Shown: positions 1 through 5,117 of the stretch, one piece after another
Layout: each line of letters starts with the position of its first letter
Numbering within the stretch: position 1 is the stretch's first letter
Assembly: GCA_007375785.1 (NCBI GenBank)
Contig: VMEY01000026.1
Location: forward strand, 1 to 7,803
DNA from: Parcubacteria group bacterium Athens0416_74
Lineage (GTDB): Bacteria > Patescibacteriota > Minisyncoccia > Phycocordibacterales > UBA2100
Length of the DNA stretch: 7,803 bases
Direction of reading: 5' to 3'
Notes under the pieces: generated by a model
Told to the model about the DNA's origin: nothing
Databases searched by the model: none
The model's input: the letters and a program-made list of their open reading frames with translations, nothing else
Program-made: the position numbers and the translations under genes

Positions 1-1899
1 GTTGAGGTCGTGAATCACGGTGGGTTTCAAATCTTTCAAGTATGCCGTCATACCGCTGCCTGCCATTTGAAAGACGCCGAGTGTTTCGCCGCGCGTCAGC
101 ATCTCGTAGACTTTGCCGTCGTCGAGGGGGATTTTGTTGAGGTCGACATCGACTCCATGACGTACCTTCACGCGTGCTACCGAATCGGCGAGCACCGAGA
201 GGTTGGTCAGTCCGAGAAAGTCGAATTTGAGCAGGCCGACCCCGCCGTACTCATCGGCAATCGAATACATGTCGTACTGCGTAATCGTCTTGCCGCCTTT
301 CGGGTCGAGCTGGATGGGCGCATACTCGGTCACCGACTTTGGCGCTATCACTACACCTGCGGCGTGTACGCCGACATGTCGCGCATTGCCCTCTATCTTT
401 TGTGCGAGGTCGAGAATCTCTTTCGCATCCGGGTCGCGCTTGTACAGTTCGAGGAGCTCCGGCGCTTCTTCGAGCGCTCCCTGGATAGTGACAGGGAATC
501 CTTGCTTGCCGAAAGGGATGAGCTTGGCCACCGTGTCACCGAGCGCGTAGCTGTGTCCCAGCGCGCGAGCGACATCTCGCACTGCTGCGCGAGCCATCAT
601 CGTGCCAAACGTACCTATCTGTATGACATGGTCGGTCCCGTACTGTTTGCGCGCATACTCAATGAGCTCGTCACGCCTGTTGTCGGCGATGTCCATGTCG
701 ATATCGGGAGCCGAGGGGCGTTCCGGATTGAGAAAGCGCTCAAACGGCATGTTGAACTTAATCGGGTCGACGGTCGTGATGCCGCAGAGGTACGAGACGA
801 GTGAGCCCGCTGCGGAGCCTCTTGTGTTGGTGAAGATACCAACCTCCGCTGCGTGGCGAAGCAAATCCGCTACGATAAGAAAATATGATGCGTACCCTTT
901 ATTTGCGATAATCTCGAGTTCGTAGTTGATGCGTTCTCTGAGTGCCGGGGTATCCTCGAGGCCTCGCTCCACGATGCCGGCCTCCGCAAGTTTCCGCAGC
1001 TCCTCGTTGTCGGTAGTACCGGGGGGAATGGGGTAGGAGGGGAAGATGGCTTTCCCGAGGGTGAGTTCGAGGTTGCATGCTTCTGCAATCTTTACGGTAT
1101 TTTCAAGCGCTTCGGGGAATTGCTTGAAAAGCTCTGCAGCTTTTTCGCGATTGAAGAATGAGAAGTCGGGAAGATTGTCGATGATATCGCGGTTGAGCGT
1201 GCTCGCGGTGCGTATCTTATTGACGAGTTCGCGCGCGACCGCATCGTCTTGCTTGAGATAATACGAGTCGGCCGCAGCGACGAGGGGAATCCCCGCATCT
1301 TTCGCAAGCTCGACTACCCTCTTCATGCGCTCTTCAAATCCGTCGACATCCGGATGATGCGTAATCTCGACGTAGCATCCGTCAGCCGACGGACCGCCAT
1401 AGAGTTTCTTAAACCATTGGAGCGACTCGCGGGCCTTATCCTCCTGGCCATCTTTCACTGCCCGCGCGTGCTCTCCGGAAAAAGAAGGAAGTATCGCGAT
1501 GAGTCCCGCGCTGTGCTTCTCGAGCAGTTCGCGATCTACACGCGGACGATAGTAAAAACCCTCTAGATATGATGTCGACACAAGCTGAATCAAGTTTCGG
1601 TAGCCCTCGTCATCTTTCGCCAAGAGGACCAGTCGCGTCGTCTGGTCGTCGATGCGATGCTCTTTGTCGTGCCGCGTACGGGGTGCTACAAAAAAGTCGA
1701 CTCCGAGAATCGGTTTGATGCCGTGTGTCTTGCACTCTTTATAGAAATCGATGGCGCCGTACATGTTGCCGTTGTCGGTAAGAGCGAGCGCGGTCTGACC
1801 ATCGTTTTTTGCAGCTGCCACCAGGTCTTCGGCCTTTGGCAGTGCTTCGAGAAGCGAGTAATGGCTATGCGTGTGTAAGTGTACGAAATCGGGCTTCAT
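1..1899 (-). CDS. dnaE: DNA polymerase III subunit alpha, N-terminal part (runs off left edge)
   Basis: This is the replicative DNA polymerase catalytic subunit (C-family, DnaE type). All 633 codons from the ATG at 1899 down to base 1 are open; the C-terminus is outside. Residues 1 to about 290 form the PHP domain, beginning MKPDFVHLHTHSHYS. The polymerase core follows, with TRGSAAGSLVSYLCGIT (about 354-370), the catalytic PDIDMD (398-403, Asp401 and Asp403), RHVGVHAAGVVIAP (about 507-520) and KFDFLGL (558-564, third catalytic Asp560). The polymerase site therefore looks intact. The PHP metal site looks degraded: the usual TDHG is TDNG (Asn43), the usual Glu after 'ILG' is Asp68, and the usual D-x-H is D211-S-Y213. 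No Shine-Dalgarno precedes the start. The ATG overlaps the stop of an upstream leader ORF as ATGA, so translation is probably coupled. The family call is very secure; the start could be debated because of the leader ORF. Confidence 0.97.
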   Translation of the reverse strand, partial: MKPDFVHLHTHSHYSLLEALPKAEDLVAAAKNDGQTALALTDNGNMYGAIDFYKECKTHGIKPILGVDFFVAPRTRHDKEHRIDDQTTRLVLLAKDDEGYRNLIQLVSTSYLEGFYYRPRVDRELLEKHSAGLIAILPSFSGEHARAVKDGQEDKARESLQWFKKLYGGPSADGCYVEITHHPDVDGFEERMKRVVELAKDAGIPLVAAADSYYLKQDDAVARELVNKIRTASTLNRDIIDNLPDFSFFNREKAAELFKQFPEALENTVKIAEACNLELTLGKAIFPSYPIPPGTTDNEELRKLAEAGIVERGLEDTPALRERINYELEIIANKGYASYFLIVADLLRHAAEVGIFTNTRGSAAGSLVSYLCGITTVDPIKFNMPFERFLNPERPSAPDIDMDIADNRRDELIEYARKQYGTDHVIQIGTFGTMMARAAVRDVARALGHSYALGDTVAKLIPFGKQGFPVTIQGALEEAPELLELYKRDPDAKEILDLAQKIEGNARHVGVHAAGVVIAPKSVTEYAPIQLDPKGGKTITQYDMYSIADEYGGVGLLKFDFLGLTNLSVLADSVARVKVRHGVDVDLNKIPLDDGKVYEMLTRGETLGVFQMAGSGMTAYLKDLKPTVIHDLN

Positions 1900-1982
1900 A
1901 CAGAAAGAGAATGGGTGCCTGCCCCGTAGTCAACGCGAAGCGTTGTACTACCGGGGTGGAGATGCACGAAGTCGCGAGCCAT
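1896..1982 (-). CDS. dnaE leader ORF carrying a duplicated DnaE N-terminus (28 aa)
   Basis: This short ORF begins MARDFVHLHPGSTT and ends with a TGA that overlaps the dnaE ATG (ATGA). Residues 4-9, DFVHLH, are identical to DnaE residues 4-9, and the two copies sit 83 bp apart. Four of the six codons differ, and every difference is synonymous. A -10 box (TATACT, 1994-1989) ends six bases before this ATG, so a transcript would begin at or within a base or two of the A of the ATG and be leaderless. The simplest reading is that this is the original dnaE start, later separated from the gene body by a hairpin repeat (1922-1956) and a second start. It is one base off the dnaE frame (83 = 27x3 + 2), so it cannot extend DnaE. 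It may work as a translated leader that feeds ribosomes to dnaE, or it may be a dead remnant. Expression is inferred. Confidence 0.5.
   Translation of the reverse strand: MARDFVHLHPGSTTLRVDYGAGTHSLSV
1922..1956. repeat. REP-like imperfect hairpin in the dnaE leader
   Basis: On the minus strand the arms are CCCC-G-GTAGT-A-CAACGC and GCGTTG-ACTAC-GGGG around a TTC loop. That gives 15 base pairs interrupted by two single-base bulges. No T-run follows on either strand, so it is not an intrinsic terminator. It lies inside the leader ORF, about 27 bases after its ATG, and exactly where similarity to the dnaE 5' end stops. The shape resembles dispersed REP-type palindromes; whether it recurs in the genome cannot be seen here. 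Confidence 0.7.
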
Positions 1983-1988
1983 GCAGTC

Positions 1989-1994
1989 AGTATA
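1989..1994 (-). promoter_or_regulatory. -10 box of the putative dnaE promoter
   Basis: TATACT on the minus strand, five of six matches to TATAAT, overlapping the end of the 16-bp motif copy at 1991-2006. No -35 box is recognisable 16-18 bases upstream. Six bases separate the box from the leader-ORF ATG (1982-1980), so the expected transcript start coincides with that start codon. Confidence 0.5.
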
Positions 1995-2006
1995 CCCCGT
2001 GAGATA
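1991..2006 (-). promoter_or_regulatory. 16-bp motif, copy 1
   Basis: TATCTCACGGGGTATA read on the minus strand. It runs into the -10 box of the dnaE promoter. It faces away from copy 2 (2076-2091, plus) across 69 bp; the two together are complementary at all 16 positions if one G-U pair is allowed. Possible roles are an operator, an activator site, or the conserved core of an unusual promoter. Confidence 0.65.
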
Positions 2007-2075
2007 TTTACTCCGAGATTGCCGTATTTCTCGTATGTTGTGCGAACTATCGGAAGAGCGTAGCACCGGCGGCGG

Positions 2076-2091
2076 TATCTCATGGGGTATA
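2076..2091 (+). promoter_or_regulatory. 16-bp motif, copy 2
   Basis: TATCTCATGGGGTATA on the plus strand, identical to copy 4 at 3121-3136. A -10-like TATACA overlaps its end (2088-2093), but no -35 is visible and no good start codon lies within ten bases of the expected +1. If it drives transcription, the next gene is the small ORF at 2182. Confidence 0.65.
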
Positions 2092-2128
2092 CACGCACCG
2101 TTTTTCCGCATTATGCGAGCCCTTTTCT

Positions 2129-2151
2129 TATAGAATACTTCGTGGCATAGT
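2129..2151 (+). promoter_or_regulatory. candidate promoter elements before the 59-codon ORF
   Basis: Two weak alternatives are visible: TATAGAAT at 2129-2136, and an extended -10 TGG-CATAGT at 2143-2151. The second would start RNA near 2158 and leave a leader of about 24 bases containing the Shine-Dalgarno. Neither has a convincing -35 box. Confidence 0.3.
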
Positions 2152-2181
2152 ACCGCGCAGTCGTAACCGAGGGTTGATTCC

Positions 2182-2361
2182 ATGAAAAAGCGAGGGAAAA
2201 AGACCAAGCCAGCGAAATGTAGCCGACAACCCGCCGCGCAAAGCATCGGCGGCCAGAAGCCAGCGTTCCGGCCGCCGGGAAGACGTGCGGTCACCGGGAG
2301 TCCGCTCGCACTCGTTCGGCTCAATCACGAGCTCTCCCGAGGGGAGCAAAAGAAGTTCTAG
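2182..2361 (+). CDS. small basic hypothetical protein (59 aa)
   Basis: The ORF begins MKKRGKKTKPAKCSRQP and ends with a TAG at 2359-2361. It has the textbook GAGGG Shine-Dalgarno (2169-2173), eight bases before the ATG, which is unusual in this window. An intrinsic terminator follows 21 bases after the stop, so it looks like a self-contained transcription unit. The product is rich in Lys, Arg, Pro and Gly, has one Cys and no membrane segment, and is strongly basic at its N-terminus, suggesting contact with nucleic acid or the ribosome. I recognise no family. An inverted repeat within it (2247-2254 and 2270-2277) leaves open that the transcript is a structured RNA rather than an mRNA. The longer minus-strand frame opposite it has no such signals. 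Confidence 0.5.
   Translation: MKKRGKKTKPAKCSRQPAAQSIGGQKPAFRPPGRRAVTGSPLALVRLNHELSRGEQKKF
2247..2277. repeat. 8-bp inverted repeat inside the small ORF
   Basis: CGGCGGCC (2247-2254) and GGCCGCCG (2270-2277) are perfect complements around a 15-base gap. In RNA this would be a stable GC stem in the middle of the 59-codon ORF. It is too short to call a known element. Confidence 0.45.
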
Positions 2362-2382
2362 GCCCTACGGGGTCTTCTAAGG

Positions 2383-2404
2383 GGCCGCCGAACGCGGCCT
2401 TTTT
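2383..2404 (+). terminator. intrinsic terminator after the small ORF
   Basis: The stem is GGCCGC / GCGGCC around a CGAAC loop, followed directly by five T residues (2400-2404). It insulates the small ORF from rnhB; the rnhB -10 box begins 12 bases after the T-run. Confidence 0.85.
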
Positions 2405-2416
2405 GATTGCTGTATA

Positions 2417-2422
2417 TATAAT
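2417..2422 (+). promoter_or_regulatory. -10 box of the rnhB promoter (near-leaderless)
   Basis: A consensus TATAAT inside an alternating TA stretch. The expected transcript start is about 2429, three bases before the ATG at 2432. No Shine-Dalgarno is present, so rnhB mRNA should be leaderless or nearly so. There is no clear -35 box; the terminator of the previous unit occupies that space. Confidence 0.6.
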
Positions 2423-2431
2423 AGACACGTA

Positions 2432-3046
2432 ATGAAGTACCTCATCGGTATCGACGAAGCTGGTCGCGGGCCGCTTGCAGGGCCAGTGTCCGTCGGTGCA
2501 GTGATGGTGCGACGCGGAGGAGAGAAAACATTTTTAAGACTCATGCGCGACTCAAAGCAGCTTTCCGAAGCAGCGCGGGAAGAGCTTTTTACGGACCTGA
2601 TGAGTCTTAGGAAACAAGGGGTGCTCAATTTTTCCCACTCATTTTCGTCCGCGTCTGTTATCGACCGTCGTGGCATCGTGCCCGCTATTCGAAGTGCGCT
2701 CTCACGCTGTCTTCTGAAGCTTGGGGCAGACCCGCGAGAATGTGAGGTCTTGCTCGACGGGAGTCTCTACGCGCCGGAAGAGTTTGTCGCTCAGAAGACT
2801 ATTATTCGCGGCGATGCGAGCGAGCCCATCATCTCTGCCGCGTCCATCGTGGCAAAGGTGATGAGAGACAGATACATGGAGCGTATCGCCGCGGCCTATC
2901 CTTCCTACGGTTTTGAAGTCCATAAAGGCTATGGCACGGCAAAGCATAGGGCAGCTATACGTTCCTACGGTCTCTCAGGGCTCCATAGAGCCTCATTCTG
3001 CAAAAGTTTGCACCCAGCGGGAAATACGGTCTACCCCGTGAGATAA
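2432..3046 (+). CDS. rnhB: ribonuclease HII
   Basis: A cytoplasmic type 2 RNase H that cuts the RNA strand of RNA-DNA hybrids and nicks 5' of single ribonucleotides in DNA. The 204-aa length is normal. The family motifs appear in order: IGIDEAGRGPLAGPV (5-19; catalytic Asp8 and Glu9, GRG loop 11-13), DSKQLS (40-45), LLDG (107-110; catalytic Asp109), GDA (127-129; fourth acidic residue Asp128), SAASIVAKVMRD (135-146) and YGFEVHKGYGTAKH (159-172). All four expected acidic residues are present, so it should be active. The ATG is chosen because it precedes the first motif by the normal few residues and lies just after a TATAAT box. It forms its own unit, between a terminator upstream and the rpmF promoter downstream. 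The last codons and stop overlap a copy of the 16-bp motif (3030-3045). Confidence 0.97.
   Translation: MKYLIGIDEAGRGPLAGPVSVGAVMVRRGGEKTFLRLMRDSKQLSEAAREELFTDLMSLRKQGVLNFSHSFSSASVIDRRGIVPAIRSALSRCLLKLGADPRECEVLLDGSLYAPEEFVAQKTIIRGDASEPIISAASIVAKVMRDRYMERIAAAYPSYGFEVHKGYGTAKHRAAIRSYGLSGLHRASFCKSLHPAGNTVYPVR
3030..3045 (-). promoter_or_regulatory. 16-bp motif, copy 3
   Basis: TATCTCACGGGGTAGA on the minus strand, one mismatch from copy 1. It covers the last codons and part of the stop of rnhB. It is paired with copy 4 across 75 bp in the same outward-facing arrangement as copies 1 and 2. It does not create a usable -10 box, which argues for a protein-binding or structural role rather than only a promoter core. 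Confidence 0.6.
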
Positions 3047-3110
3047 CCGGTACTGAACCGAGTGCATACTCCCAATAAGCGCTAAGAACTCTCTCCATCG
3101 TGCAGGGTAT

Positions 3111-3138
3111 TTGCGGTTTTTATCTCATGGGGTATAGT
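3111..3138 (+). promoter_or_regulatory. rpmF promoter (-35 and -10), near-leaderless
   Basis: TTGCGG (3111-3116), a 16-bp spacer, then TATAGT (3133-3138). Expected +1 is about 3145, three bases before the rpmF ATG. The 16-bp motif copy 4 fills the spacer and enters the -10, so a protein bound there would directly affect this promoter. Confidence 0.65.
3121..3136 (+). promoter_or_regulatory. 16-bp motif, copy 4
   Basis: TATCTCATGGGGTATA, identical to copy 2 and facing away from copy 3 (3030-3045). It lies between the -35 and -10 of the rpmF promoter and overlaps the -10. Confidence 0.7.
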
Positions 3139-3147
3139 ATCGCGACT

Positions 3148-3423
3148 ATGGTAGTACGAATGCGGGTCAACCGCTCGAAAACCGGTAAGCGCCGTTCACA
3201 TCACGGGCTTTCTACTGCACGCATCACCAAAGACGCAGCCGGCGTCCATCTCCGTCACCGCGTCGACCCTGAGACAGGCATGTATCGCGGAAAAGTCGTC
3301 ATCGACGTCGTGGCTCGCACGAAGAGGGAGCAGCGTCGCGTGAAGCGCAAGGAGAAAGAGCTCCGCGCAAGCGGCCAAGAGACTGCCGACACAAAGAAGA
3401 AGGAGACCGTGAAGTCGGAATAA
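3148..3423 (+). CDS. rpmF: 50S ribosomal protein L32, cysteine-free with basic C-terminal extension
   Basis: A large-subunit ribosomal protein. The N-terminal stretch MVVRMRVNRSKTGKRRSHHG matches the basic L32 start (usually MAVP...S-K-RRSH). It is followed by a segment shaped like the L32 zinc ribbon, GVHLRHRVDPETGMYRGKVV (about 32-51). The four Cys that bind zinc in many L32 proteins are absent, with Asp, Gly and Thr at the equivalent places. Residues 56-91 are a Lys/Arg/Glu-rich tail not found in the usual 56-60-aa protein. The start at 3148 is preferred over an in-frame ATG at 3100, because the latter would lie upstream of the promoter and add 16 non-L32 residues. No Shine-Dalgarno is seen. 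No terminator is visible before nusB, so some read-through is likely. Confidence 0.88.
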   Translation: MVVRMRVNRSKTGKRRSHHGLSTARITKDAAGVHLRHRVDPETGMYRGKVVIDVVARTKREQRRVKRKEKELRASGQETADTKKKETVKSE

Positions 3424-3471
3424 GTCCCCTTTGAGTTTTCCACGCTTTTCATCCGCACATCAGAAGTTTCC

Positions 3472-3480
3472 TGGTACACT
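3472..3480 (+). promoter_or_regulatory. extended -10 promoter for nusB-rnc
   Basis: TGG followed by TACACT (3475-3480) fits an extended -10 promoter; no -35 is recognisable. Expected +1 is about 3487, giving a 17-base leader without Shine-Dalgarno. An inverted repeat, GTTTCC (3466-3471) and GGAAAC (3483-3488), is centred on the -10 box and could be an operator. Confidence 0.5.
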
Positions 3481-3503
3481 AGGGAAACAGTTCCTTTGTT
3501 TCT

Positions 3504-4415
3504 ATGGCAAATAGACATCTTGCGCGTTCAGTAGTTCTCCAAGTGCTCTTCGAGCGCGACGCATCAAACAATATGACACTCGACGCATGCCTCGGGAGGC
3601 TTGTTGATTATGCGAAAGAGTTTGGTGCGCGTGAGAGCGATGCGTCGTTTATGAAAAATCTCTTGCAGACCACGCTCGCAAAGCAAAAGGAAATCGACGA
3701 AGTGATCGTGAGAGCTGCGCCTGAGTGGCCGCTCGAGAAGATTGCTGCCATCGACCGCAACATCCTGCGCCTCGGGCTCACGGAGCTTCTCTATGCCGAC
3801 CGCGCGCAAGTCCCGGCAAAAGTCGCTATCAACGAGGCCATCGAACTCGCGAAAGCGTTTGGTAGTGCGTCTTCAGGACGGTTCGTCAACGGCGTTCTCG
3901 GTGCTGTCTACATCGAGCTTGGCGAGCCGGGCAAAAATGACGGCAGCGCAAGAAAGCAGGCTCCGCAAAAGGGCGGAAAAATGCCAGTGGAAGAACTCGT
4001 CGGGGCTGTCGTCTATGCGCGCGAGGGGGCAGAAGTGTACCTCGCGCTCGTGCACGATATCTTTGGCCACTGGACGCTTTCTAAAGGAAAGCTGCAGAAA
4101 GATGAGCAGCTGCACGACGGGGTAAAGCGCAAAGTGAAAGAAGAGATTGGGCTCGATGTCGAGGTGGAGGATACGCTTGGTGAAAATGAATACATCGCCA
4201 ACGACAGCAACGCGTCGGGCGGCAAGAAAAAGCGCCACGCGACGTACTTTCTTGCTCGCGCCACGTTTCAGGACCTCATCCTTAAGAAAGAAGGGGGACT
4301 CGACGACGGGCAATGGTTCCCGCTTGCCTCGGTGGGCGATCTCAATTTTTATGACGATATTCTCCCCGTGGTCACGCGCGCAATAAATATCCTCGCGCAG
4401 AAGAACCGCACGTAG
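3504..4415 (+). CDS. nusB: NusB antitermination factor fused to a NUDIX-fold domain
   Basis: The N-terminal domain (about 1-139) is NusB, the partner of NusE/S10 that binds boxA RNA in rRNA antitermination. It shows LARSVVLQVLFERD (6-19), RNILRLGLTELLY (85-97) and VPAKVAINEAIELAKAFG followed by RFVNGVLGAVY (103-136). A linker rich in Lys, Gly and Gln (about 140-160) leads to a NUDIX domain (about 162-300). NUDIX enzymes hydrolyse nucleoside diphosphates linked to another moiety. The NUDIX box is G195-x5-E201-x7-R209-K210-VKEEIGL, matching GX5EX7REUXEEXGU except that the second residue of 'RE' is Lys210. That Glu normally helps bind metal, so activity may be weak, altered or lost. The 303-aa length is about twice that of free NusB, and the reading frame is continuous through the linker. 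rnc starts two bases after the stop, so the two genes are almost certainly cotranscribed. The NusB call is very secure; the NUDIX substrate is unknown. Confidence 0.95.
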   Translation: MANRHLARSVVLQVLFERDASNNMTLDACLGRLVDYAKEFGARESDASFMKNLLQTTLAKQKEIDEVIVRAAPEWPLEKIAAIDRNILRLGLTELLYADRAQVPAKVAINEAIELAKAFGSASSGRFVNGVLGAVYIELGEPGKNDGSARKQAPQKGGKMPVEELVGAVVYAREGAEVYLALVHDIFGHWTLSKGKLQKDEQLHDGVKRKVKEEIGLDVEVEDTLGENEYIANDSNASGGKKKRHATYFLARATFQDLILKKEGGLDDGQWFPLASVGDLNFYDDILPVVTRAINILAQKNRT

Positions 4416-4417
4416 CC

Positions 4418-5116
4418 ATGGACTTTGCGCCGTTTGAACAAAAAATCGGCTACTCCTTCAAGGATAAGCGATTCATAGAGCAAGCTTTTACGCATCGTTC
4501 GTATCTCAACGAAAATAGGGGTACGTCCGCCGGCCGGCGGAGCGAGCACAACGAGCGTCTTGAGTTCCTTGGCGACGCCGTCCTCGAACTCGTCGTGACG
4601 GAATTTCTGTATTCCAAATACCCCGATAAGCCGGAGGGTGAACTCACTGCTTACCGCGCGGCACTCGTGAACACGGTGAGCATCGCCGACGCCGCCACTG
4701 TGCTCGGCATGAACGAATTCTTGCTGCTCTCTCGAGGGGAGTCTCGCGACACAGGTCGTGCGCGTCAGATTATTCTTGCCAACGCATTTGAAGCGCTTAT
4801 CGGTGCACTGTATCTCGACAGCGGCTACGAGGCAGCGAAAGATTTTATAGCGGCGCAGCTCTTCCATAAGACAGACGAAGTCGTCTCGAAACGCCTTTGG
4901 CAAGACGCCAAGAGCAAGCTGCAGGAGATTGCGCAAGAAAAGATGAAGCTGACGCCTATCTACCAACTACTCGACCAATCGGGGCCCGACCACGACCGCG
5001 TCTTTGTGGTAGGCGCCTACCTCGGTCAGGAGAAGGCAGCGACAGGAGAAGGGAGGAGCAAACAAGAAGCGGAGCAAGATGCCGCGCAAAAAGCTCTAGC
5101 GGCAAAAGGTTGGTAA
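4418..5116 (+). CDS. rnc: ribonuclease III
   Basis: Cuts double-stranded RNA in rRNA precursors and structured mRNAs. The 232-aa length is normal. The catalytic domain (1 to about 150) carries the signature HNERLEFLGDAVLEL (44-58) with Glu46, Glu49 and Asp53. An acidic stretch PEGEL (72-76) follows, then ILANAFEALIGALYLDSG (119-136). In this last motif the Asp found in E. coli (ADTVEA) is Asn122, while Glu125 is kept. The C-terminal double-stranded RNA-binding domain (about 163-231) contains KSKLQEIAQ and the basic GRSKQEAEQDAAQKAL helix. It starts two bases after nusB-NUDIX with no clear Shine-Dalgarno, so translation is probably coupled. A small extra segment (about 35-42, TSAGRRS) is encoded by a perfect GC palindrome. 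A 40-bp perfect palindrome lies directly after the stop. Confidence 0.97.
   Translation: MDFAPFEQKIGYSFKDKRFIEQAFTHRSYLNENRGTSAGRRSEHNERLEFLGDAVLELVVTEFLYSKYPDKPEGELTAYRAALVNTVSIADAATVLGMNEFLLLSRGESRDTGRARQIILANAFEALIGALYLDSGYEAAKDFIAAQLFHKTDEVVSKRLWQDAKSKLQEIAQEKMKLTPIYQLLDQSGPDHDRVFVVGAYLGQEKAATGEGRSKQEAEQDAAQKALAAKGW
4526..4541. repeat. 16-bp perfect GC palindrome inside rnc
   Basis: TCCGCCGGCCGGCGGA is its own reverse complement. It encodes part of an extra loop between NENRG and SEHNERLEF in RNase III, a place where related proteins are usually shorter. It may be an in-frame insertion of a palindromic repeat. Confidence 0.6.
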
Positions 5117-5117
5117 C

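Noticed and set aside
10..804. Long plus-strand open frame opposite dnaE
   Set aside because: It is a shadow of dnaE, whose minus-strand frame has unmistakable polymerase motifs throughout; the plus frame has no ribosome site and no recognisable domain.
1922..1956. Hairpin as an intrinsic terminator or attenuator upstream of dnaE
   Set aside because: No T-run follows on the minus strand, and bulged arms fit a REP-like repeat better.
1991..2091. Motif pair 1-2 (and likewise 3-4) as a miniature transposon with 16-bp terminal repeats
   Set aside because: Element sizes would be similar (101 and 107 bp), but the interiors show no clear similarity, no convincing target duplication flanks both, and copies lie in promoters. 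Kept only as an alternative explanation.
1896..2324. 142-codon minus-strand frame covering the small plus-strand ORF and ending at dnaE
   Set aside because: Only its last 28 codons, from the ATG at 1982, have a promoter and DnaE similarity; the upstream part crosses a promoter motif and lies opposite a better-supported ORF.
1900..2431. Known structured RNA (tmRNA, SRP RNA, RNase P RNA, tRNA) or CRISPR array
   Set aside because: None of the conserved cores of these RNAs and no spaced direct repeats were seen in the intergenic sequence.
3100..3147. Upstream in-frame start for rpmF
   Set aside because: It would lie before the promoter and add 16 residues unlike L32; the start at 3148 fits both the promoter and the protein family.
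4618..4632. Possible fifth copy of the 16-bp motif (ATACCCCGATAAG)
   Set aside because: Only the TACCCCG core matches; it lies inside rnc codons and has no promoter context.
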